Shown here: positions 1 through 5,371 of the stretch, one piece after another
Layout of the letters: each line of letters starts with the position of its first letter
How positions within the stretch are numbered: position 1 is the first letter of the stretch
Source: an uncultured Collinsella sp.
Lineage (GTDB): Bacteria; Actinomycetota; Coriobacteriia; Coriobacteriales; Coriobacteriaceae
DNA length: 8,812 bases
Assembly: GCA_900549355.1 (NCBI GenBank)
Contig: UROA01000081.1
Span: 1 to 8,812 of the forward strand
Direction: 5' to 3'
Notes under the pieces: model-generated
Databases searched by the model: none
What the model was told of the DNA's origin: nothing
What the model saw: only the letters and a program-made list of their open reading frames with translations
Made by a program: the position numbers and the translations under genes

Positions 1-79
1 CCCTGCGGTCGCTCTCCCCGCTGGAGTGCTCGGAGGGCGTCAGGCCGACCCACGCCGCGAACGAGCGGGCGTTCGACTG
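1..79 (-). pseudogene. IS110-family transposase remnant, N-terminally truncated, running off the left edge
   Basis: Read on the minus strand from base 79 to base 2, the sequence encodes QSNARSFAAWVGLTPSEHSS followed by GESDRR. The FAAWVGLTP..HSSG block is the hallmark of the C-terminal Transposase_20 domain (PF02371) of IS110/IS116-type DEDD transposases, which act with a bridge RNA in this family. No start codon or N-terminal DEDD domain can precede it: the next upstream bases on this strand are the galM terminator and galM itself. What is in view is therefore a 5'-truncated fragment, and the rest lies left of the window. The frame is the same as that of galM beyond its stop codon at 146-148, but this looks accidental. 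The motif is clear; whether the remaining part is intact cannot be seen. Confidence 0.72.
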
Positions 80-84
80 GATAG

Positions 85-116
85 AAAAACGCCCGTCGGC
101 GGTGGTGCCGGCGGGC
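85..116 (-). terminator. Rho-independent terminator of galM
   Basis: On the minus strand, GCCCGCCGGC (116-107), the loop ACCACC and GCCGACGGGC (100-91) form a 10-bp stem with one G-T wobble, followed by a T-run at 89-85. It lies about 30 bp after the galM stop codon, so it is the expected end of the galM transcript. Confidence 0.85.
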
Positions 117-145
117 GCTGCTGTGCGATATGTTGCGTTGTGGGC

Positions 146-1198
146 TTAGTGCCTCATAAAGTGGTACTCGATCACATTGCTGTAGGGGTGACCCGGGCCC
201 ACAATGCCCTGCGGGAACAGCGGCTGGTGCGGCGTGTCGGGGTACATCTCTGCCTCGAGGGCAAAGCCGGCGCCCCAGCTATAGTTGGCATCGTCCTTGG
301 CGTGCTCGTCGCCCAGCCAATTGCCAGTGTAGAGCTGCACACCCGGGGCGGTGGTGTAGTAGTCCAGCTCGCGGCCGGTCCACATCTCCTCGACATGCAG
401 GGCGCGGCGCAGGTTGCGACCGTACTGATAGTCATCGATGCACAGGCAGTGGTCGTAGCCGCGTGCCTGCTTAATCTGTGGATCGTCGGCCTCCATGCCA
501 GGTGCGACGGGGCGCAGCTCACGGAAGTCAAACGGCGTGCCCTCGACTGGAGCAATCTCGCCGGTGGGGATGTTCTGCTCGTTGATGGGCAGGTAGTGGG
601 CAGCGTTAGCAACAAAGAAGTGCTCACAGTCCATGCCGGCGTTGTGACCGGCAAGGTTAAAGTACGTGTGGTTGGTCATGGACACGTATGTGGCGCGGTC
701 GCTCTCACAGCCATATTCGATACGGAAGCAGCCGGTGCGCGTCACGGTAAACACGGCCGTAAAGGTGCGGTTGCCGGGCAGGCCCAACTCGCCATCCTCA
801 AGCGAGGTGGTCATGCGCACGGCATTGTGGACCTCGTCGAGCTCAACGTCCCATACGCGCTTGTGCAGACCATGCTCAAGATCGCTGTGCAGGTTGTTGG
901 CGCCCTCGTTGGCGGGCATATGCCAGTCCGTGCCAGCGATGGTGATCGTGGCACCTGCAGTGCGGTTAGCCACAGGTCCGATGGTCGCGCCAAAGCAGGC
1001 GGGGTTGTCAAAGTAATCCTCGAGCTTATCGAAGCCCAGCACCACATCGCGCACGTTGCCGGGGATATCGGGCACGTCGATGCCCAACACGGTGGCGCCA
1101 TAGTCCATAATGCGAACGCAGATCTCGGGCCCGTTGAGGGTGTAACGATGAACGGGGGTACCGCACGGCGCGGTGCCGAAAAGCTCGGAAGTGATCAT
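146..1198 (-). CDS. galM: Galactose mutarotase (aldose 1-epimerase)
   Basis: A 350-aa cytoplasmic enzyme that interconverts the alpha and beta anomers of galactose/glucose, normally feeding beta-D-galactose released from galactosides into the Leloir pathway. Family motifs in order: NRTAGA (78-83), NNLHS with His104, TNHTYFNL with catalytic His177, GYDH with Asp249, and ALEAE with the catalytic base Glu315. These match the His/His/Asp/Glu set of the GalM family, and the length is typical. The frame is open upstream to an ATG at 1258, but I chose the ATG at 1198 because AGGA sits 5 nt before it and homology begins just after it. The gene is divergent from the DeoR-family gene across a 206-bp region and ends at a strong terminator, so it is probably monocistronic. 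Some relatives act on other aldoses, so galactose specificity is inferred from the family. Confidence 0.93.
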   Translation of the reverse strand: MITSELFGTAPCGTPVHRYTLNGPEICVRIMDYGATVLGIDVPDIPGNVRDVVLGFDKLEDYFDNPACFGATIGPVANRTAGATITIAGTDWHMPANEGANNLHSDLEHGLHKRVWDVELDEVHNAVRMTTSLEDGELGLPGNRTFTAVFTVTRTGCFRIEYGCESDRATYVSMTNHTYFNLAGHNAGMDCEHFFVANAAHYLPINEQNIPTGEIAPVEGTPFDFRELRPVAPGMEADDPQIKQARGYDHCLCIDDYQYGRNLRRALHVEEMWTGRELDYYTTAPGVQLYTGNWLGDEHAKDDANYSWGAGFALEAEMYPDTPHQPLFPQGIVGPGHPYSNVIEYHFMRH

Positions 1199-1258
1199 TT
1201 GGTTCCTAACATCGAGATATTTCGGACAAACTGTAGCGCGAACAGGCGAGATTATCAC

Positions 1259-1287
1259 TACACCCCACTAAAGCAGGGGGTATTTTT
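1259..1287 (+). terminator. Terminator-like hairpin between the divergent promoters
   Basis: TAC-CCCC (1259-1266, with A1262 bulged) pairs with GGGGGTA (1276-1282) around the loop ACTAAAGCA, and T1283-T1287 follows. The T-tract makes it plus-strand oriented, yet no gene ends upstream of it on that strand. It may stop antisense transcription coming through galM, or it may be an operator palindrome (ACCCC..GGGGT). Only a 7-bp stem, so moderate to low confidence. Confidence 0.35.
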
Positions 1288-1343
1288 CTCAAAAAAGTGA
1301 TGATTGGAGCTGTGCGGGCGTTCATTTCTGACGCGTACGAGTC

Positions 1344-1352
1344 TGATACAAT
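1344..1352 (+). promoter_or_regulatory. Extended -10 promoter of the DeoR-family gene
   Basis: TGATACAAT at 1344-1352 matches the extended -10 form TGnTATAAT with one mismatch in the hexamer. The -35 region is weak (TTTCTG at 1325-1330, 16-bp spacer), as is usual for extended -10 promoters. Transcription would begin near 1359, about 45 nt before the GTG start. Confidence 0.45.
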
Positions 1353-1404
1353 TTGTTCGTTACTGTTTGAATGATATGCGCGCAAAGAACGGCGAGGATT
1401 CATC

Positions 1405-2169
1405 GTGATTAAGGCAGAGCGACAGGATAAGGTTCGTCAGCTGCTCGAGGAGCAGGGCACGGTCTCGGTTAAAGAGATTTCTGATGCGTTAGGTGTCTCG
1501 GATATGACGATCCGCCGCGACCTTGAGGAACTTGCGAGCCTGGGCGAGATCGAACGCGTGCACGGTGGAGCCCGCAGTGCGCAGGGCCGTCCACATGCTA
1601 TGTTGCGCCATGAGTATTCGCACAGCGAAAAGCGCACCAAGCATGCCGAGGAAAAGCTGCAGATCGCGCGCCGCGCCGTGGAGCTTATCGAGGAAGGCTC
1701 GACCATCTTTTTGGGTACGGGCACCACGGTTGAGCAGATGGCCTCGATGCTGCCGGCGTGCCGCCTGCGCATCGTGACTAACTCGCTTTCGGTCTTTAAC
1801 CTGCTTGAGGCGCGCGAGGACTGTGACCTGTGCCTGGTAGGCGGCATGTACCGTCGCCGCACCGCCGCTTTTGTGGGACCAACGGCCGAGGATACCCTGC
1901 GTGCACTGGGCATCGACGCGGCGTTTATCGGCGCCAACGGCATTTTGGACGGCGACGTGTCCACGTCTAACATGGAAGAGGGCCGCATCCAGCAGCTCGC
2001 CTTTAGCAAGGCCGATTCACGCTACCTCATCGCCGACTCCAGCAAGATCGGCAAGCGCGACTTCTACACCTTCTGCCGCCTGGACAGTTTGGATGCCGTG
2101 GTGTGCGAGCCGGGCGTCGCCGCCGAGGATCGTGTCGCCATCGAGGAACATACGCGGGTCATCTGCTAG
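1405..2169 (+). CDS. DeoR/GlpR-family sugar-phosphate-responsive repressor, LacR-like
   Basis: A 254-aa regulator, the standard length for the family. Residues 19-55 form the DeoR winged helix-turn-helix (VSVKEISDALGVSDMTIRRD, then HGGA at 53-56). Residues 80-235 form the DeoRC sugar-phosphate sensor: LGTGTT (103-108), TNS (125-127), GG (146-147), AFVG (155-158), DAAFIGANG (171-179) and DSSKIGK (211-217). The stretches SDMTIRRDL, HGGARS, GTTVE and STSNMEEGRIQQLA resemble LacR, the tagatose-6-phosphate-responsive repressor of the staphylococcal/lactococcal lac operons. I therefore infer a ligand related to galactose or tagatose phosphate. GTG start, preceded by GAGGA with a 6-nt gap. Divergent from galM, which it may control. 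Family assignment is firm; the LacR-type role is inferred from similarity recalled by eye. Confidence 0.92.
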   Translation: MIKAERQDKVRQLLEEQGTVSVKEISDALGVSDMTIRRDLEELASLGEIERVHGGARSAQGRPHAMLRHEYSHSEKRTKHAEEKLQIARRAVELIEEGSTIFLGTGTTVEQMASMLPACRLRIVTNSLSVFNLLEAREDCDLCLVGGMYRRRTAAFVGPTAEDTLRALGIDAAFIGANGILDGDVSTSNMEEGRIQQLAFSKADSRYLIADSSKIGKRDFYTFCRLDSLDAVVCEPGVAAEDRVAIEEHTRVIC

Positions 2170-2182
2170 CTAATGCTACAGA

Positions 2183-2217
2183 CGATACTTCTGCCCCTGC
2201 CGGCGCAGGGGTTATCG
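2183..2217. terminator. Hairpin between convergent genes
   Basis: CCCCTGC (2194-2200), loop CGGC, GCAGGGG (2205-2211) form a perfect 7-bp stem. An outer helix CGATA (2183-2187) / TATCG (2213-2217) closes a larger structure across an asymmetric internal loop. It lies 14 bp after the deoR-type stop and also downstream of the convergent fic gene, so it probably ends one or both transcripts. No T-run follows on either strand, so intrinsic termination is not assured. Confidence 0.5.
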
Positions 2218-2276
2218 CTTCACAATGACGCGTAAATAACTTTGGGCAACAAGGATGAGGCTATTCTGGGATATGA

Positions 2277-3509
2277 CTAGACTCCGTATTTCGTCTTTAT
2301 GTCCCTTGAGAATGAATCGTAGTCTTCATAGAGCCCCTCTCTGCTTTCATCCTCGGCGTGGTTTACACGTTCAAGGAGCTTATCCTTTGGAGCCTCTTTT
2401 GTTATTGCGGCCTCGCTATCGGGTATTGTGGATTGCAAGAATAGTTCTAGAGCATGGACGTCTTTGAGTATGTAGCCCGTCGAACGACCCGCTCCTGTTT
2501 TTTCGATTGCGCTGCAACTAACAAGCTGACCGAGGGTTCGTTTAACGGTAACCTCGCTGATATCGGGGCAGTTGGATCGGATGTCGGATTTCTTAATGAC
2601 GCCGGGTCTCTGTTGAAATAGAACGGCGATGCGCGCTTGCTTCGACATGGGACGAGTGCTTGATTCAATTAGGGTACGCTGCTCGAGCTGTCGGTAGGCG
2701 GCCAGGGTTGTTCCGAGCATGAAACGGATAAAGGGTGCTTCGGTGTTTTGATTTTCATTCCATCCAATGGAGCTTGCAGCGAGGGCGTTGTAGTAGAGCG
2801 CCTTGTTGTCTTCAATAAGTCGTTCGATGCTGATGTAACGCGCAACGTCGTATCCAGTCTTTTCGAGTAGCAGCGTTGTAAGGAGCCGGCTCATCCTGCC
2901 ATTGCCATCGTTGAAGGGATGAATGCTGACAAAATCGAAGATGAAGCGGAATGATATAAGGAGGGGGTCGCAAACTTGACGAGATAAGGCGTCGTTGAGG
3001 GACCGACAGGCTTCTTCGATAAGTCCGGGGGTTGCTAGGGCCGAAGGCGGCCTAAAGCGCACAAATCGATTGCCTTGATCGTCGATGGAGATGATTTCGT
3101 TATCGCTATCTTTCCAATGGCCCCCATACGAGATTGCTGTGTGTACCATGAGGTCACGATGCAACTGCAAAATGACCGATGGCGTTACGGGAATGAAATC
3201 GTGCTGCTCGTGAATAAGCGACAGCGCATCTCGGTATCCAGCGATTTCTTCCTCTGCGCGGGAGCTTGGCTTGGCGGAATACGCCATGATTGCTTTGAGT
3301 CTTTTTTGGGTGGTAACAATTCCTTCAAGTCCGTTGGAGGATTGGGTGCTTTGGATCTTAGCTTCCTCCATAAGTGACGATAGAAGTTCGGGTTTGACTT
3401 GACTCAGAGCAAGCTGTCGGCCTTTATGCTCGCGTATCGAGAGGAGGAGGTTGGTGATTGGAGTTGCTTCGAGTTCCGCTGGGACTGTGGTGTAATCGAA
3501 CTGGCGCAT
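2277..3509 (-). CDS. Fic-family protein (probable AMP-transferase) with inhibitory helix and C-terminal winged helix
   Basis: A 410-aa protein. Fic domains usually transfer AMP from ATP to hydroxyl side chains of target proteins. The core motif HPFNDGNGRMSR at 197-208 is fully intact: His197 is the catalytic base, Asp201 the Mg site, and Arg205/Arg208 contact phosphate. Residues 40-65 fit the Fic_N region, with an inhibitory motif S58-NGL-E62-G63 of the form (S/T)xxxE(G/N), so this is the class with the autoinhibitory helix in the same chain, N-terminal to the core. The flap is around 129-155 (GGHWKDSDNEII and FRPP). Residues 287-350 resemble a winged helix-turn-helix (KKSDIRSNCPDISEVTVKRT followed by a GRSTGYIL wing), suggesting DNA binding. 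Charged tail after 365. AAAGGAG lies 4 nt before the ATG. The gene is visibly AT-richer than its neighbours (28/60 G+C at 2701-2760 against 40/60 at 4861-4920), which hints at transfer. Targets unknown; de-AMPylation is also possible in this class. Confidence 0.92.
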   Translation of the reverse strand: MRQFDYTTVPAELEATPITNLLLSIREHKGRQLALSQVKPELLSSLMEEAKIQSTQSSNGLEGIVTTQKRLKAIMAYSAKPSSRAEEEIAGYRDALSLIHEQHDFIPVTPSVILQLHRDLMVHTAISYGGHWKDSDNEIISIDDQGNRFVRFRPPSALATPGLIEEACRSLNDALSRQVCDPLLISFRFIFDFVSIHPFNDGNGRMSRLLTTLLLEKTGYDVARYISIERLIEDNKALYYNALAASSIGWNENQNTEAPFIRFMLGTTLAAYRQLEQRTLIESSTRPMSKQARIAVLFQQRPGVIKKSDIRSNCPDISEVTVKRTLGQLVSCSAIEKTGAGRSTGYILKDVHALELFLQSTIPDSEAAITKEAPKDKLLERVNHAEDESREGLYEDYDSFSRDIKTKYGV

Positions 3510-3517
3510 GCGGCTCC

Positions 3518-3592
3518 TTTCGGTATCACGAACATACTTTCGATATCATAATACCATTAAATGATATCGAAAGTATGTTCGTGATACCGAAA
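3518..3592. repeat. Perfect 32-bp inverted repeat at the fic promoter
   Basis: Bases 3518-3549 are the exact reverse complement of 3561-3592, separated by 11 bp (3550-3560). Each arm carries two related octamers 20 bp apart (CGGTATCA at 3521-3528 and CGATATCA at 3541-3548, mirrored at 3562-3569 and 3582-3589). The set therefore looks like four half-sites at two-helical-turn spacing around a centre. The inner arm end touches the AAA of the fic Shine-Dalgarno, and the spacer holds the start of the probable -10 box. I read it as a complex operator, possibly for the winged helix of the Fic protein itself. In RNA it would also make a very stable hairpin over the ribosome binding site. Not recognised as a known element. 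Confidence 0.85.
3548..3556 (-). promoter_or_regulatory. Candidate extended -10 promoter of fic
   Basis: On the minus strand TGGTATTAT (3556-3548) matches the TGnTATAAT form with one mismatch in the hexamer. It straddles the spacer and inner edge of the inverted repeat, placing the start site near 3541 and one repeat arm on each side of the core promoter. There is no good -35 hexamer; that position would fall within the outer arm. Confidence 0.4.
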
Positions 3593-3647
3593 ACTAGAAA
3601 CCATGCTTCATAACTGCTTGGAAAGTTCGGATTTGACTATCTTATTG

Positions 3648-3784
3648 TCTTGATCTGTAACAGGTAGACGGTCGAAAGTGGGCTACGTGTTACAGATTGA
3701 GATTTTTTGACCGGACTCCTGTTTGTCTCGATCTGTAACATTTAAGACCGAAAATCCCAGTTAGATGTTACAGATCGAGACGAA
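3648..3784 (+). repeat. Hairpin repeat array 1 (two tandem units)
   Basis: Unit 1 spans 3648-3702 and unit 2 spans 3726-3780, start-to-start 78 bp. Each has a 15-nt left arm ending TCTGTAACA, a core of exactly 25 nt, and a right arm beginning TGTTACAGA. Unit 1 has outer G-T wobbles and is followed by T6 (3703-3708), so it could act as a plus-strand terminator. Unit 2 is perfectly paired over its 15-nt arms, and pairing extends outward to 3722/3784, giving a 19-bp helix with one wobble. The linker ends CTGTTTG before the second unit. Four more units of the same family occur at 8455-8754. The array sits between the fic promoter and the lacG terminator. Function unknown. Confidence 0.88.
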
Positions 3785-3802
3785 TGATCCGCTCGGGCTC
3801 AC

Positions 3803-3852
3803 CAAAAACAAAAAGGCCGCATGCGAACCCGTGGAGGGATTCGCATACGGCC
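3803..3852 (-). terminator. Rho-independent terminator of lacEG
   Basis: On the minus strand the 13-nt arm at 3852-3840 (GGCCGTATGCGAA) pairs with 3827-3815 (TTCGCATGCGGCC) with one G-T wobble and a 12-nt loop. TTTTTGTTTTT-like sequence follows towards 3803. It begins 22 bp after the lacG stop and is a strong intrinsic terminator. Confidence 0.93.
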
Positions 3853-3874
3853 GACAGGGGGTATGCGGCGGAAA

Positions 3875-5296
3875 CTAGGCCATAAGCAGGCCGGTCTCCG
3901 CGACGTTCTTGTACCAGTACGCGCTCGCCTTGGGATAGCGCTTCTGGGTCTCAAAGTCGATGTAGAACAGGCCGTAGCGCTTGTTATAGCCGTTGGTCCA
4001 GGAGAACTGGTCCTGCAGCGACCACACAAAGTAACCGTCGACGTTTACGCCGCCGTCGATTGCCTTGAGGATCCACGCGAGATGCTGGCGCATGTAGTCG
4101 ATACGAGGGGCGTCGTCGATAAAGCCATCCTCGAAGTCGTCCTTATAGCCCATGCCGTTCTCGGTGATGTAGATCTTCTTGTAGTTGGGGTAATCGTTCT
4201 TAATGCGGAGCAGCAGGTCGTAGAGGCCCTCGGGATAGATGATCCAGTCCCAATCGGTGGTGGGTACGCCTTCGCGCACGCATGACTCGCCCACGCCCTT
4301 GAGGAACCAGCGCGAGGAGCCCTTGTCGCCGGTGCCATTGTGGTTGATGTCGTTTTCGCCCTCGGCGGCACGCAGGAACTGGCACTTGTAGGTGTTGACG
4401 CCCAGGCAATCGTTGTAGGGGAGCGCGGCGGTCAGCGCGGCGATGTCCTCGTCGCGGACGTCGAGCTCGCCGCCGGCGATATGGGCCAGCTTGGTCGCAG
4501 CCTCCATGGTGTCGGCTGCATAGTGGCCGCGGAAGGTGGCGTCGAGTACCCAGCGGTTGTTGATGACGTCGGCCATGCGAGCTGCCTCGCAGTCGGCGGC
4601 GTTGTTGGGGTCGAGGGGATACTTGGGCTCCAGGTTCTGGACAATGCCGATCTCGCCCTCAAAGCCGCCCTCATGGAAGGCGACGACAGCCTTGGCGTGG
4701 GCCACCATCATGTTGTGCATGAGCTGGAAAGCCTTGTCCAGGCGGTACTTCTCGCCGTGCGGCCAGTTGCCGACGATAAAGCTGCCCTCGGCGGTTGCGG
4801 GAATCTCGTTAAAGGTAAACCAGTGCTTGACCTCGGTGAACTCGGCAAAGCAGAACTTGGCGTACTCGACGAAGGCGTCGATGGTCGCGCGCGTCAGGAA
4901 TCCCTCGCCGCCGTTCTGGTAAAAGGCCTCGGGCGTATCGAAGTGATCGAGCGTGACATAGGGGATAACGCCGGCTTTGTTGCAGGTGGCGAAAAGCTCG
5001 TGATAGAAGGCAACGCCCTCGGGGTTAATCTCGCCGGTGCCACTGGGGAAGATACGGCTCCAAGCGATGGAGACACGAATGCCGTTAATGCCGAAGCGCT
5101 GGCACAGGTCAATATCGACCGGGTACTTGTTGTAGAAATCGCTTGCGGGGTCGGGGGAGAAGCGACCCTGAGCAGCCAGGAAATCGTCCCAGGGCACTTT
5201 GCCCTTGCCGTGCGTGCGGGTCTCGCCCTCAACCTGGTAAGCGGCGGTGGCGCCGCCAAATACAAAGCCGTCGGGGAACTGCATGGGGTTGGTCAT
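3875..5296 (-). CDS. lacG: 6-phospho-beta-galactosidase (GH1)
   Basis: A 473-aa cytoplasmic glycoside hydrolase of family 1 that splits phosphorylated beta-galactosides (lactose-6-phosphate to galactose-6-phosphate and glucose). The start DGFVFGGATAAYQVEG (9-24) is the GH1 N-terminal signature. The acid/base is Glu164 in TFNE (161-164) and the nucleophile Glu379 in ITENG (377-381). The phosphate pocket Ser432, Lys439, Tyr441 in SWTNGYNKRYG matches Ser428/Lys435/Tyr437 of lactococcal LacG. Trp433 is at the position where 6-phospho-galactosidases carry Trp and 6-phospho-glucosidases usually do not, so I favour the galacto enzyme. Stretches such as PASDFYNKYPVD and TDWDWIIYPEGLYD also look like LacG. 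AAAGGA precedes the ATG by about 7 nt. Second gene of the lacE-lacG operon, 75 bp after lacE. Length is typical. Confidence 0.93.
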   Translation of the reverse strand: MTNPMQFPDGFVFGGATAAYQVEGETRTHGKGKVPWDDFLAAQGRFSPDPASDFYNKYPVDIDLCQRFGINGIRVSIAWSRIFPSGTGEINPEGVAFYHELFATCNKAGVIPYVTLDHFDTPEAFYQNGGEGFLTRATIDAFVEYAKFCFAEFTEVKHWFTFNEIPATAEGSFIVGNWPHGEKYRLDKAFQLMHNMMVAHAKAVVAFHEGGFEGEIGIVQNLEPKYPLDPNNAADCEAARMADVINNRWVLDATFRGHYAADTMEAATKLAHIAGGELDVRDEDIAALTAALPYNDCLGVNTYKCQFLRAAEGENDINHNGTGDKGSSRWFLKGVGESCVREGVPTTDWDWIIYPEGLYDLLLRIKNDYPNYKKIYITENGMGYKDDFEDGFIDDAPRIDYMRQHLAWILKAIDGGVNVDGYFVWSLQDQFSWTNGYNKRYGLFYIDFETQKRYPKASAYWYKNVAETGLLMA

Positions 5297-5330
5297 GAGT
5301 CATCCTTTCTGTGGGATACGAATAGGGAGA

Positions 5331-5357
5331 GGTGCCCGAACTGGGGATCCGGGCACC
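5331..5357 (-). other. Intercistronic hairpin between lacE and lacG
   Basis: GGTGCCCG (5331-5338) and CGGGCACC (5350-5357) form a perfect 8-bp stem around an 11-nt loop in the gap between the two genes. No T-run follows in the direction of transcription, so it is more likely an mRNA-stabilising or processing element, or a leaky stop, than a full terminator. Confidence 0.55.
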
Positions 5358-5371
5358 AACAGAGGGAGGAA

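Larger units (their letters stand above)
1199..1404. promoter_or_regulatory. Divergent galM / deoR-type control region
   Basis: This gene-free stretch must hold both promoters. For galM (minus) the best -10-like box is GATAAT at 1256-1251, without a convincing -35. For the regulator gene there is an extended -10 at 1344-1352, listed separately. A GC-rich hairpin followed by T5 lies between them at 1259-1287. Just downstream of the plus-strand -10 are two direct repeats, TGTTCG (1354-1359) and TGTTTG (1364-1369), exactly 10 bp apart. The part TGTTCGTTA resembles a half-site of the GlpR-type operator of the DeoR family. This would suit autorepression, but that is inference from position and a short match. 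Confidence 0.4.

Noticed and set aside
3..149. Plus-strand frame reading to a stop at 147-149 at the left edge
   Set aside because: It crosses the galM terminator hairpin and is the antisense of the IS110 remnant, whose FAAWVGLTP motif is on the other strand.
26..1300. Open frame of 424 codons on the plus strand
   Set aside because: It is fully antisense to galM, which has clear catalytic motifs. Long opposite-strand frames are common in GC-rich DNA, and this one has no recognisable domain or ribosome site.
3075..3377. 100-codon plus-strand frame inside fic
   Set aside because: It is antisense to the conserved Fic domain region, with no ribosome site or family resemblance.
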